Made by a program: the position numbers and the translations under genes
The notes under the pieces: model-generated
Databases searched by the model: none
The model's input: the letters and a program-made list of their open reading frames with translations, nothing else
Told to the model about the DNA's origin: nothing
NCBI RefSeq assembly: GCF_029784165.1
Contig: NC_073696.1
Coordinates: forward strand, 82,334,220 to 82,398,219
Direction of reading: 5' to 3'
Length of the DNA: 64,000 nucleotides
Origin: Wyeomyia smithii
Taxonomy: Eukaryota; Arthropoda; Insecta; Diptera; Culicidae
Part shown: in pieces, positions 45,466 through 58,500 of the stretch
Position numbering within the stretch: the first letter of the stretch is position 1
How the letters are laid out: every line of letters begins with the position of its first letter

Positions 45466-47580
45466 ACCCGTATTTAATACATAATTATATTATGTTTTAT
45501 TTATTATACAGAGGATTTGCAAAACGAGAAGTAAGCCATGCATAGATAAATAAATAAATAAATTTTAGTATATACATATCCGGAGTGATTCGCGATTAGG
45601 GCGCAACTAACAAAATGTAAACAAATGGTTTTATTACACCATTGGTTTCGAAAAGACTTACAAAATTCATGGCAAGAATCCTTACTTTTGTATAAAGCGA
45701 TACAATTATTTAAATCAAGCTTCTAGTGAAGGGCGATAAAACAGTTTACCCAAAACAAAAGATACTTTGGAACTAGGCCCTTTACATTGTTTTGAAGCAA
45801 CGGGCTTATTTGCGAAATATTTCGTAAACAGGCGACAGTAAAGGGCGGATCAACTTTTGTTTTCAAAATAAAGGCGCACTTAAAGGGGCGCAACAGAGGA
45901 AATAATAAAAACAAGGCGAAAGAAAAATGGGCGAATCTCATTGTCAGAATGCTTTAAGGCTCATTAGGAAAGGTTAGAAGAAAAGCGCAGATTCAAGCCA
46001 TAAATGCACAAATTTAATGTAGTATTGTTAGGAAACTATAAGCCAGGTTTATGTTATGTCGATTCTTGGTATTGATGTTAATGTTAGTCACTTCCTTTGA
46101 ATGTTTATCTTTTGCCAGTTGCCAGTCTTTTGCCATAATCAAAAAAAATATCCAGAGACATTTGCTCAAAAGCTAGAAAAATCGAAAAAAATAATAGCAC
46201 AAAAAGCGTTGCAGCAAAACATCCAAGAGTTGTGTAGCGAACATGAGCAAAGTAATCGTTTGTGCATCATTTATTAGAAATTAGAGATATTAGAAATCCC
46301 GAAAAGAACTTGGTGTTGTGGTCGTTTTCGCAAACACATCGTAGGACCACTATACAATGCTAAAAAAAGCAGGAACTCTTAGCTACTTTTGTCTCTCACT
46401 CTCCCTGCTTGCACTCGTTCGCTGTGTGGAACTAAAATCAAGCGTTCTTCACATGTATTATCGACGAACTGACTCGTGCTATCCTGCTCACCGTTCAAAC
46501 ATACCGCTATATGTCGTACGTTTTGTAATGTTCGTTTTTAATGATTTTTCACTACACGATACATTTTAACTCAATAACTTTTATCACTTCCGTATACAAC
46601 GCGCACAAGATCGCCGTTTTTTAGAACTTGTATTATTTATACTAATGGAAAACACTAATAATTTGAAAATAAACTTGGAGCAAACAGGACTGCGTGCTTA
46701 TTGCCGTGCAGCCGTGTTGCCACTCCAACTTTGATCACTTTTTTAAATTTATCTTAAATATTTTAAAAATGTACTGAATACAAAACAGTTTGATATTTTT
46801 AAAATGAGTACTGGCATGCATTGAACTAGATCCAGTTGCTACTTCAAAAGTTAAGCAACAATTCTGCTGTTTTTCTAAATGCTCTATTTTTTTTGTTTAT
46901 CAATCATCATTCTGGGGTGACTTTGATCATTTCATCATTTCGATTAATTTGAAGGCAGACTTTATTGGTTTACCATGTTTTAACAGTCTAATACGACTTA
47001 AATGAGTTAACAGTTCATTGTTTTCAACAGTTCATGTTGGAGCATGTCAAAGATTCATACAAAATTTTTAAAATATTCATGAACGATTGTCCACGGAGTG
47101 TGAAGGGGATCTAAAACCACCAAAAACTAGTCCATGTAGAATATTGGTCATCCAATAGTCTAAAGTTGCATGTCACGTGATGTCTTGGGCTGTTGTTAAG
47201 AAGAAAACATGTGATACGCTTTTAAGCTTATTGGGACTTAAAATTGCCTTTGAGGAAAAATATTGCAAAAAAAAAAATGAAAATCATTGTGATAATATTT
47301 TTATATCTTGAGAACTAATCTGGAAACAAAATTAAAAAACTTTACGTATCGTACGTTGTTGTTTTGTATCTGTTGAACCAATTTTTTGTATGCAATAAAA
47401 ATCGCTCAAAATCCAGTTTATTTTCAATTCGTATTTCAGCATGGAAAACACTCTTTAAATAGCAGGAAATGCATGAAAAGTGGCAATGTACACATATCTA
47501 AACACAATCAGGGAATATTACGTCAAATCCCAAGCTATATGACCGCTTTTTGTCACAAATTCAGAATAGAGGTTCGAAAT
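45466..47580. other. Interior of the split DNA element, non-coding
   Basis: AT-rich, with a short (TAAA)n run near 45548-45562. No transposase motif was recognised. A 70-codon frame (46357-46569) starts with a hydrophobic stretch but lies in repeat DNA and is not called. Confidence 0.4.
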
Positions 47581-47600
47581 AGAGTCACCCCAGTTTACGG

Positions 47601-49445
47601 TATTGGGCGTTCTCTGTGGAGTAAAGATAAAGTTGAAATTTAAGATATTTTTGCGATATGAAAATGTCATAAGAAAATTATGTACATATTAGTTTTAGTG
47701 ACGAAGAGATGTATGTCTGTAACTTGTAACAGTGAATAAATTAGTTCATGTTGTCCAACTAAACTGTCTGCACGCTTTGTACGATCGAATTGCAAAAGAA
47801 TACAACATGGCGCAACCGGTTATGAGAAGCAAAAAACAGCAACGATTTCTAATAAGCCACACCTGCGAACTATGTTTTAACAGAAGAAAGCGTCGTCGAT
47901 GACACACATACTCATACACATATATAGACACATTTAGAGAAGAGTAAGATAGTGGTACTTATTTCACTCTCGCGGTCACTTCAATTTTGGAGACCTATTT
48001 CTGATTCCACCTAAAGTTGACAGTGAAGTTAAAATAAGAAGAGGACAAGTGAAATGAGGCAGTTTCCCAGGTCAAAAGAAAATCGATTTTTTCTGAAATT
48101 TTTTTTCGGCATAATACCAGATCTCTATGTTTAATGCATTCCCAAGACATGACTGCTTTGAGGCACGTGTCCACGAAGCTTGAACTGAAATTTTCCATTG
48201 GTACTTTTTTCGAGAAAACGAAACTTTTGAGTCCTACCGCTAAACAACCTTATTAAAATCGATTTTCCCTGGTACCCTACTAGAAATAATCAGGTGTTTC
48301 ATCGTCAATATTTCCTGCAATAGAGTTGTTACCAAAGCAAACCTCATTAACCACTATATCATTTTTGCTACTCACTTCCTGCAATAAGTTTTTGTTTGGA
48401 GATTAGAAAATTGATCTGATTTTGATTCGTCATGGTACTGAAAAATAAATCCAATATTATAATTATTAGATCACAAATCACTTGATTTTTACACCTTTCA
48501 TATCTTCATGAAATCATTTCACCGTTCAAAATGATCCGGAAATAATTACACGCGAAACGTCACTTTTTCTATTTTCACTTCAGTGATATGACATTTATAA
48601 TAACCAAAATTTCACGGCAGATGATACTGTGCGATGCTTTTCTAAGTAGTAATCAATAAACGACACCTTAAAAGTTGAGAGGGAGCTACTGTTTAGATCC
48701 TCGAGCATATACCAGCAGTCGGAAGCTTGCTTCTAGTATTTTGAGAGAGGACATAAGTTCTTCTACTCAACAGAAACCTGTCATGCAGGCCATAAAGCGA
48801 TAGTTTACGGGAAGCATTCCAAGTGTTTTGTGTGTACTGAGAGACGGGACGCCAACCAGTCGGGCCAAATATTGCTGGAAACTTTGGAAAAGCTCAACGA
48901 AGACCTGGCCTATGTCGGCATTGAGCGGAATCGATCATCACGTCTCTTTCTGCAGTCCAGGACTGAAAAGGAAGCTAAAGCCATGGTGATCACCAGTTGG
49001 TACCTTATAGTGTAGATTATAACACGAGGCTACACGCGATGACTATAGTCAACGGTTTACTCACGATATCCGCGTCCGACCTGTGAGGAGAGGAGGGTTA
49101 TTTTGTATTCCTGAAGGGTATTGTGCAGAAGCGCCACTCGGACAGGACTAGGCCGCCGTGGTTTCCGCAGCCTGAGCCGGCTGCCGACCCGCCGTCGGAA
49201 GCTTCGGCCTCTCGTACACAAACGACTGATCTACTGGTTTGCTTGGTCTTCTTAAACCGAGTTTCTTTCCCTTAGTTAAGTCCGAACGAGCGGTAGCGAG
49301 TGAGAATAGCATTCACTCGAACAGCGAATCGGCTGAAGGCCGCTAGTGAATTGTTTTTCAAATGACACTCTGAAGCGAAATACATGTTTTTGAAAGAGGG
49401 CTGTGATGATAATGACGATAATACGGTATTCCACCTTACTTCTCT
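47601..49445. other. Non-coding, repeat-like
   Basis: Contains a copy of the CGAGAAAACGAAACTTT motif family (48200-48240). The stretch about 48690-49220 is GC-richer, with a 61-codon frame (48830-49015) of unknown identity that could be a fragment of an old element. Nothing firm. Confidence 0.35.
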
Positions 49446-49578
49446 TCGGCCTTGTGTTCATTCGGCTTTGTGTCCATTTGGTCTCGCGCCCACATGCCTG
49501 GTGTCCGTATGTCTACCGTCCATTATGCCTAGCGTACTATGCCTCGCGTCCGTATGACTCACGTCTGCATGCTTAGCG
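49446..49578. repeat. Degenerate 15-bp minisatellite
   Basis: About eight imperfect repeats of TGCCTCGCGTCCGTA-type units, for example TGCCTGGTGTCCGTA, TGTCTACCGTCCATTA, TGCCTCGCGTCCGTA and TGACTCACGTCTGCA. Confidence 0.75.
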
Positions 49579-50204
49579 GGATGCAGGCTTCAGAAGAAGA
49601 CTGTGGTGCGACACTATATTAACGGCAGCACTCTCTTTTTCACTAACAGCCTCATGAATAAGCTGTTCATGAGAGTTTACATACAGCTAAAGCTCACACA
49701 AGGCAACGAAACTGACTTGTGTTGCACACGACAGCCGACTCTTGCGCATTTTGTTCGTTCAGACATGACAGCCTAGTTTTGTTCATTTTGAGGATGTCCT
49801 GTTGGTTTGGCTTGCGCAGTTGACAGTCTGCTGATCGGCTGAAGCTGTCATTGACTCGTACTTTTTCGTTTCTCCTATTTCTTAGACCGGTGCCATAATG
49901 AATACGAAGCAACCCGTTTCATATGTGTTTCCATTGTTGATGTTATTCCCCACGTAAGAAAAAACGTGTTCAGCACCATCTCGCTTTCATTATAGTATCG
50001 GCCTTACTTTCGTGAATTTTAATCACCTCGGATTCGTCGGGGATTATAGGCTATCATCAGAAACAGCTTGGAAGAACCAATAGACTTAAGGAAATGAAAA
50101 ATAACATCTAAAATAACTATCTATTAGGGTGGGGAATCGTTATATGGAAAACACGAAACTTGATAGCAGAAAGCCAGAACCAAGTTTTTTTGTTCTATTT
50201 GGGG
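49579..50204. other. Non-coding, no gene seen
   Basis: No recognisable feature; short minus-strand frames only. Confidence 0.4.
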
Positions 50205-51010
50205 CCCCAAACAATCCTGAATTTATTGGAAGTCGATTGGTTTTGTCTCCGCTTGGCGCATTGCACTTTAAATTTATATGGAGATTTGTATGGAAAAACC
50301 AACTTTTTTGCATTTTTCATTCTAAAGAGCTCAAAATGGCTCAAACAATAGGTTTCATGTCTTCAAATGGTAGGTTTTTTGATGCCCAACAACTTGGCTG
50401 AAGACGTTTAAGAGCTAGGGTGTGCCAAAAAAATACTAGAGCTGTTCAAAGTTGAGTATGTCGAAATTTATGTTGCAAATAATTTTTTCTGCCAACACTG
50501 CCAGTGTATCGGCGTCAATCAGATTTCCATCAGAAGTAACCTCTGAAACACGTTGTAGATTCCATTTACGCCTAGAATATTGACCTTAATTTGTTTGCTT
50601 GGTCCAGCTGAGTGTATAAACTCGTTACGACAGGTTAATTCTGATGGGAATCCTACTGACGCCGGTACATTGGTAATGTGGTGAAAACAAAGATTTTCTG
50701 CAGAAAATCTTCAAAGATTTTCTGCAGAAAACAAGATTTTCTGCATTGAAATCGACATACTCAACTTTGAACAGCTATAGCTCTTCTTAGGGACATTCTA
50801 GCTCTTCAGTGTCCTCTGCAAAGTTGTTAGGCATCTAAAATACTATACTTTAACATAATGTAGTGCATTATTAGAGCATTATTGAGCTCTCTAGAAAGGT
50901 AAATGCAAAAAAGTAGGTTTTCCCATATGAATTTTCATACAAATTTGAAATGCAATGCGCCAAGCGGAGACAAAACCAATCGACTTCAGGTAAGTTTAGG
51001 GTTGTTGGGG
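50205..51010. repeat. Long foldback element (MITE-like)
   Basis: Extended imperfect inverted repeats. The best block is 37 bp perfect: 50229-50265 against 50951-50987, containing GAAGTCGATTGGTTTTGTCT. An inner block pairs 50441-50466 with 50752-50775. Outer ends CCCCAAACAA and TTGTTGGGG also pair. The centre has a perfect 20-bp palindrome (50691-50710), with two partial repeats of it after. No ORF with a credible product. Confidence 0.75.
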
Positions 51011-51229
51011 ACTACCGAACGTACGGGAAGCAGGGAGAGCTGTACAATACAATGAGAGTCACATTAGTAGAAAACTTGCTGTCATGGATATACAGTCGTT
51101 TTCAGAAGCCTGGCGAGGTCAAATCGGCACTGATAACCCTGACTGTGACAAACAAATCTCTAAAAAAGAAACGAGATTTGGCAGATAATGCTGGAACACG
51201 GTTTGCCGACGAAATCAATTAGGTTGAGC

Positions 51230-51933
51230 CGTATGACGCGGGAGGGATCGAAATCATGCATGCGGGTGGTTGGCGAGACATCAGCCGGGGGATGCGCTCA
51301 CCAACTTACTGTTCAACATCGCCTTTAAAGGTGCAGTACAAACAGCAAACGTGCAAAGAAACCATACGATCATCACGAAATCGGACGACATTGATATCAT
51401 CGGTATCGACCGTAGAGCCGGGGAGGAGGTCATTAAGAAGGAAACGGCAAGGTTGGGGTTCAACATTAACTCTGCCAAAACAAAGTACATGATAGCTGGC
51501 AGGGAGAATGGTAGTTCCGGTGGTGTTGTTGCTGAAGTGTAGATTGATGGGAAAAGATTTGTAGTGGTAAGTTATGCGATCGAAACTTTGCGATAATTTG
51601 GAAGATGGAGTGTGGCGCAGACGCATAAATCACGAGTTGTACCAGGTATACAAAAATACTGATATAGTAAGGGTATACAGCGAGGCCGGTTTCAGTGGGC
51701 TGAACATGTGGCCAGAATGCCAGAAAACTATCTTCAGCGGAAAACCATGAAGAGGTCATCGACTCCGTGGTAGGCCTCGCACTTGGGGGATGTGCGCCGT
51801 GGAGGAAGATGCACAATCTGCTGGTGTACGAGGTGCCTGGAGAACGGTTGACAGAAGAAGCTGGACATCTCTAATTCGTTCGGCCTTAGATCGGTAAACG
51901 GTACGTCGGCCAACAAAGTAAAGTAAGTAAGTA
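51230..51933 (+). pseudogene. RTE-type retrotransposon fragment, 3' part
   Basis: Remnant of reverse transcriptase and C-terminus of an RTE-clade LINE. PGDALTNLLFNIAFKGAV, then SDDIDIIGIDRRAGE, KKETARLGFNINSAKTKYM matches the RTE pattern (GD-L-N-LFNIALEGV, ADDIDI, K-E-A-R-GL-IN--KTKYM). The segment between is shortened: the ADD aspartates survive only as SDDIDI. Further on QWAEHVARMPENY and GGCAPWRKMH correspond to the RTE C-terminus in shifted frames. The 3' end is a GTAAGTAAGTA-type tandem tail near 51915-51933. Confidence 0.8.
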
Positions 51934-53759
51934 TAGGACCCTTAGTGCATGCTTTTTCTTTCCAGAAAGGTGGAAATGGCAGAGGCTGGTCTTACTACTA
52001 AAGGCAGGCGACTATTCGGTATGTGTCTGCTCGACGCCAATACTGGCAAGAAGAATAACTGGTAAGGTACACCAATGGTTACTAAAATTTGGGTATACGC
52101 TTAATTCTCTTCTGAGCAGACTGAAATAGGAGAAGTAGCACTCCGTCGTCAGAGGAGTAGCATTCGATTTTGCGCAATAGTCACAATTGTTGTGAACCTC
52201 GATGGTCTGCGGTGAACCGATAGAAGAGGTTAAGTTCACGGCTGCACAGCATTGTTTTGGACTAGGTGCTCTCCAGGAAACTAGAGTTGGTGCATCATAA
52301 GACGGATGCAATAGTTGTGAACAATCGGGTCGCTTCGCCTATATTCGGATATGGTGAGTTAGCCTTGTCTGTGGCGTTAGGTATCCATAGCAATAGAGGG
52401 TTTCGTTGCGAGTTAAAAATGCACAGTGCCATGGAATTCAATGCTGTTTTACTACCAATCAGCGATTTTATCAGGTTAGGGTTACGAAGTACTACATATC
52501 AGATCGTTCTTCAGTTCGAGACTCAAGTGGGTGGATGTGAAAGAGACTTAGCATGTTTTCTTCGCATCCTCCGCTCTGTGCATGCGAAGAGCGACAAGAT
52601 GGTTTTCCTGGAGAAATGTCTAATGTTTATTCCGTTTTTGTATGGCAGGTTCTACTAGATATTTATTCAGTAGCCTTTTGACTACAAAAAAAAATCGATG
52701 GCTTGAAAAATGTTGCAGAATGTTTTTCTCGCAGAAAGATCTCTCTCCGAACATACTAATTCCGAACACGAAAACAGAATGGAAAGTGGAAACGGAAACG
52801 GATTCAATCGAAGGATGAAAAATTATGGCCACTAAAAGCCCCGGTGGAATCTGTTCCGGATGACCATTTTGGGAGCATATCTCCATAACACCCAAAACCA
52901 TAAAAATGGCCTGTGATTATAATTTTATGAGCTTTGAACCAAAAGTTGTAAGAAATATTTATAAAATTCCTCCGTATCCCCGGAAAACCGGGTTTCCGAC
53001 AATGAGGAAATTCTTCCAGAGCACCGTTGACACTAATTTCAAAGTAGAGAAGTTACTGAAGTTACTGATGAAAATTGTCAAAGTTACAAGAATTTCGGCC
53101 ATGCAAGGGGTAAAAAAAATTTAAATTCACCTCATTGACCCCACCCCCCAACTCCCTTCCTTGTTACTCTGCAAAAACTTATGTTATCAAAAGTTGCTTC
53201 AAGATGTCACTGATTTCTATTACTATTGATTGCAGTGAACTATGAAATTTCGTCTTGGGAAACCTAAAAAGGTACCCCGTCGAGCACATGACTAGTTTGT
53301 TAATAAGCATCATAAAGTATAAAATACGTGGCTGGTTTTGTAAAAAGAATCTGCCAAACCAAGTGTAGTTTGCAATTTAGTTAGACTACTGTGTTTTTCA
53401 CGAATACATTGCTTATGTCTGGTTTTTAGACTCTGTTAACGGTAATGTTCATTTGGGCTCCTCCTGGTATATCCGAGAAAAGCATGTATTGGAAAAAAAA
53501 TACCATTTTAGTAAAAGCTAGAATCAAGGAATTTTATTTTTGAAGTTGACAAGACAACCGGATTTATGTCTGCTATTATGGCGCTTTGAATGCTAAATAA
53601 GAATTAGTAATAAGAATTAGTAATTAGTCAAAATAATTATCAACCTGCATTAATGAACTAGTTCTGTTACTTCCCTGCAGCTAGCTCTACAACGCTAGAA
53701 ATCTCGCTGCAGCGCACGCGTCGGTGAGTTTATCTTCATTCGCCTTGGTGAATTTGGGA
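51934..53759. other. Non-coding, no gene seen
   Basis: A 130-codon plus frame (52266-52658) and shorter ones show no domain. The tract is a mixture of moderately GC-rich and AT-rich DNA. Confidence 0.4.
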
Positions 53760-53970
53760 GCAGTGCTGATGAAAGTCATTTTCCCCAGCATTCTTCGAAA
53801 ATTACAGCCAATCATTTTCAATTTTCACTTCCAATGATCGCAGCACTCTTTCAGATACACTAGATTTTCGTCCTAGTAACGTGCTGTTATAATCAGATGA
53901 AATAGATCTCGCTCATCGTTCACGGTTACGGAATAAAATTTGACGACAAATCCAACCAAATGATCTTCAC
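53760..53970 (+). repeat. Dispersed 210-bp repeat, copy 1
   Basis: Nearly identical to 61231-61441, same orientation, sharing CTTCCAATGATCGCAGCACT, AGATTTTCGTCCTAGTAACG and TGACGACAAATCCAACCAAA. No coding capacity. The copies lie on opposite sides of I-type copy 2. Confidence 0.85.
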
Positions 53971-54008
53971 TGTACTTTGAAAGTTGTAAACAATATGAAG
54001 ACCACAAC

Positions 54009-54440
54009 CTCATTGTTGATTTTTGAAGTAGAATACTTCTCTCAGGAAGTTCGGCTACATAGGGATGTGAAATGAAAATATAAAACTGAAAAAGTGAGAA
54101 ATATGTCCAATTTCAAATGCTAATGTATCGGTTAGTTTTCGATGGATTTCCTTCGTTTTTGCAGCAATCGATTAGAAAATATTCTAAGATTCCTACCAGA
54201 TGCATGAAATTGCAATTTTATTATTCGAACTATTGTACTATTGAAAACCCAAAAGCCTTGTCAAAACACAAAATTCGACTTCTGATTGGTCGTCATACGA
54301 TGGACCTAGTAAATTGGGAATGCATCATTTGGCCTATATAAGAACTTCATCAGAAAATAAACAGACATTTCATCGGATATTAAATTGAACAACAGAAATT
54401 TGAAGAACAAAAATGAATATTTGAAGAGTTAATATTTTCT
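54009..54440 (+). repeat. Related TATA unit with deleted body
   Basis: Begins TTTTGAAGTAGAATACTTCT and follows 32970-33320 closely through GGCCTATATAAGA (TATA at 54335). It then jumps to a CATCGGATATTAAATTGAAC tail, lacking the CAG-rich body and the initiator context. The inverse end motif was not found downstream. Confidence 0.7.
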
Positions 54441-55122
54441 CGTTTTGCGCTATAATTAATCGCGCCGTCATTCGCGTTCTGCATAACCGTAGCTTTTGTT
54501 CCGTTCCCGTTTAATGATGTCGTATTAAATGTGCTTATTACAATTCGGCAGCACTTCAACTTCTCATTTAGTCGGCGTGCGACCAGAGCGAACCAAGTGC
54601 CAAAAACATTATTTCGAGTAATCGGCGATCAAAGTTTAACCACCCCATATGTTTCCTGCAGGCTGCTGCAGAGAGATTTTGTTTTAATACCATTATAAAT
54701 TGTTCAAATGATTTCTTTTGACGTAGGACTACGGCTAACCGCACTATATCGAGATACATTCTGTGAAAACTAAAACCAAGGTGTAACGTCGGAATGAAAG
54801 ATTTCAAACGTTGATACCGATGTAACCACTTGATGGATCACGATAATCAATATACCGTTGGATTGATAAAATGATGGACAATTTTGTGATTCTTTAGTTA
54901 TCATTATCATTTCATTGTTAGACAGTGAAAAGTTCATAAAAGTTTCAAGGTCGAATTTTCACAAACAATGTATCAGTCACATGCGAGCACGCCTGGCACA
55001 GACTTCATGAGTAGACACCAACTGCCTGCTGTGATATCCTGTATAGTAGCGGCAAAATTTTTTTTGACAGAATCTCCCCGTCCCAATAGGTCAACCAATG
55101 TTTGTTTCCATGAGCCTAGACT
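54441..55122. other. Non-coding, no gene seen
   Basis: AT-rich DNA up to the target site of I-type copy 2. No feature recognised. Confidence 0.4.
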
Positions 55123-55135
55123 ATTTTGATGTCTT
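55123..55135. repeat. Target-site duplication of I-type copy 2, 3' side
   Basis: ATTTTGATGTCTT, identical to 60977-60989 at the other end. Confidence 0.9.
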
Positions 55136-55530
55136 TTTTTTTTCTTCATCTATAATTTATTTGACACGGCACAAATACAATTTAATGTTTAACGGTGCCA
55201 ATTATATCTGGTAGCTTACTTTCTAAAGTATCTTAATTACTAAAAGCAAATTTTTTAACCTCGCTGCCGACTACGAGCTGAAACTAAATCTAACTTAAAG
55301 CTAGAATGTTTTGCATTAAAAGCACTGATTTGTTGTTTGATGGTTTCCATCGCCATTGGTAAGCAGCATATTGAATATGTTCCGCTGCTGGGCCAAGATA
55401 TTACGGACTGGCATATTAGGTTGTCTCCATCGGGACCTGAGAGTATCGTGCGGGTCTAGTTGCTGTTTCCGGATCCGGGGTCTTAACGTGTTCTTGTCGT
55501 TTGGTTGGATGTAGGCGGAAGAGAATAGGA

Positions 55531-58500
55531 TTAAACTGGGGCGTGGATGGATTTCAGGAAAACGTATATAAGGGACATGTAGGATAGGTCACGGCTCGCC
55601 AAGACATCACGAACAGGAACAGCCGGCTGCCTACTTTCGGCCTGCAGGGAAGCTATTAATTTAGACCTGGCGTCACGGTGTACAGGGCATGACCAAACCA
55701 CATGCTCTATGTCGTGATAACCCTCACCACAGGCACAGATACCACTTTCCCCGAGCCCAACACGACGGAGATGCGCGTCAAATCTATAGTGATTGGACAT
55801 AAGCCGGGACATCACGCAAATGAAATCCCGACCTACATCCAACCCCTTGAACCACGGGTTCGTCGATACTTTGGGGATTATGGAATGTAACCACCTTCCC
55901 AATTCCCCTCTGGTCCAAGCATTTTGCCAACTGATGATCGTATTCTGACGTACAAGTGCGAAGAATTCAATAAAAGCAATTGGTCTTTCATAAATATCAC
56001 CGTTTGTTGCGCCCACCTTAGCCAAAGAGTCCGCTTTCTCATTGCCCGGTATCGAGCAGTATGAAGGGACCCACGCTAAGGTAATCTGAAACGATTTTTC
56101 GGATAAAGCACTCAGATGTTCCCGTATTTTCCCCAGGAAATACGGAGAGTGCTTAACATCTTTCATCGATCGGAGAGCCTCAATGAACTGAGACTGTCCG
56201 TAAAGATGAAATAATGGTCCGTGGGCATTTTTTCGATAATCCCTAGGGTGTACTGAAATGCAGCCAATTCTGCGACGTAAACAGAAGCAGGATTATCAAG
56301 CTTATGGGAGACGGTTAAATTGTTATTGAAAATACCGAAGCCAGTGGACCCATCAAGAAGTGATCCGTCAGTGTAGAACATATTGTCGCAGTTGATGTTT
56401 CGATATTTATTGGAAAAAATTTTGGGGATCTGCTGCACGCGTAAATGATCCGGGATTCCACGAGTTTCTTCTATCATGGATGTATCGAAAAACACAGTAG
56501 AATCAGAAGTATTTGATAAGTCGACACGATTTGGAATATTTGAAGAAGGGTTAATATTTTGGGACATGTGATGGAAATACAATGTCATAAAACGGGTTTG
56601 AGAATTAAGTTCGATTAACCTTTCAAAATTTTCAATCACGGGACGGTTCAAGACCTCACATTTGATAAGAATACGAGAAGACAGGCTCCAAAAGCGGTTT
56701 TTCAATGGTAGTACTCCAGCTAAGACCTCCAAACTCATCGTATGGGTCGATTGCATGCAACCTAAGGCGATACACAAACAACGATATTGTATTCGCTCCA
56801 GTTTGATCAGATGTGTGTTTGCTGCGGAGCGGAAGCAGAAACACCCGTATTCAATAACAGACAATATCGTTGTTTGGTAAAGCCTTATAAGGTCTCCTGG
56901 ATGGGCTCCCCACCATTGTCCGGTTATTGTACGAAGAAAATTCACTCTTTGTTGACATTTTTTCATCAGATACCTAACGTGACAACCCCAGGTGCCTTTA
57001 GAGTCGAACCAGATACCAAGATATTTGTGTACCAAAACCTGAGAAATCGTTTTACCCATTAATTGTGTTTGAAGCTGAGCAGGTTCATACTTCCTAGAAA
57101 AAACTACTATCTCAGTCTTCTCCGGAGAGAATTCGATACCTAGCTGTAAAGCCCAAGCAGACAAATTGTCCAAGGTATCTTGCAATGGTCCTTGCAAATC
57201 GGCAGCTTTGGCTCCTGTAACAGAGATTACACTGTCGTCTGCAAGTTGTCTTATCGTGCATGAATTTGCCAGACATTCGTCGATGTCATTTACATAAAAG
57301 TTGTAAAGAAGGGGGCTTAAACATGAGCCATGGGGAAGACCCATGTAGCTAATGCGAAAAGTTGCCAAATCGCCGTGCGTAAAATGCATGTGCTTTTCGG
57401 ACAACAAATTGTGCAAAAAATTGTTTAAAATTGGAGAAAATCCTTGTCGGTGAAGTTTGCCCGAAAGAATGTCAATAGAAACGGAATCAAAAGCCCCCTT
57501 AATGTCCAAGAACGCAGACGCCATTTGTTCTTTGCGAGCATACGCCAGCTGAATATCTGTTGAAAGCAACGCAAGACAATCATTCGTCCCTTTGGCACGG
57601 CGGAAGCCAAATTGAGTATCTGATAGTAGACCGTTTGATTCGACCCAGTGGTCTAAACGACGGAGTATCATTTTTTCCATCAATTTCCGGATACAGGATA
57701 GCATTGCAATCGGCCTATAAGAGTTGTGATCAGAAGCTGGTTTCCCTGGTTTTTGGATGGCGATCACCTTCACTTGCCTCCAATCCTGCGGTACAATGTT
57801 CTGCTCCAGGAACTTATTGAACAAGTTCAACAAGCGCCTCTTGGCATTGCCGGGTAGATTCTTCAACAAGTTGAATTTGATTCTATCTAACCCAGGCGCG
57901 TTATTGTTACAGGACAGGAGGGCAACTGAAAATTCTGCCATCGTAAAAGGTGATTCTATCGCGTCATGGCCCGGAGACGCATCGCGAACAATGTTTTGCT
58001 CAGGAACAGAGTCCGGACATACTTTCCTGGCAAAATCAAATATCCACCGACTTGAAGACTCCTCGCTTTCGTTGACCGTAACGCGATTCCGCATTCTTCG
58101 GGCTGTGTTCCAAAGAGTGCTCATCGACGTCTCCCTCGACGTCTCGTTCACGAACCGACGCCAATATCCGCGTTTCTTTGCTTTAGCCAAGCTTTTAAGC
58201 TTGGTATCAAGCTCCGAATACCGTAAATAGTCGCCAGGTATACCTCCCTTCTGGTAGGCCAAAAACGCGTCGGATCTTTGGGAGGCCGTTCTTTAATCGT
58301 TACGCCGGGATATTTCTTCGTTTGGGCTTGCAACGCGGCGTCGAGAATCAAGCCCGCGAGGAGGTTGTATTATTCAAGTGGTGGATGATGTTGAATCGAA
58401 TCGACCGCTTTTGAAATCATTTTCTCGTATAACTTCCAATCGACATTCCGTGTGAGGTCATACGGAATGTCAACTGGTCGCATGCGAGTTGACCCGTTAT

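Larger units (their letters stand above)
40658..47600. mobile_element. DNA transposon with CCGTAAACTGGGGTGAC ends, split by a retrotransposon
   Basis: Left end 40658 begins CCGTAAACTGGGGTGACTTT; right end 47600 is its inverse (AGAGTCACCCCAGTTTACGG). Both are flanked by TA, a probable target duplication. An internal CTGGGGTGACTTTGATCA recurs at 46913. About 4.6 kb of the interior is the non-LTR element listed separately, leaving about 2.4 kb of DNA element. No transposase was recognised in the remainder, so it is probably non-autonomous or eroded. Confidence 0.65.
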
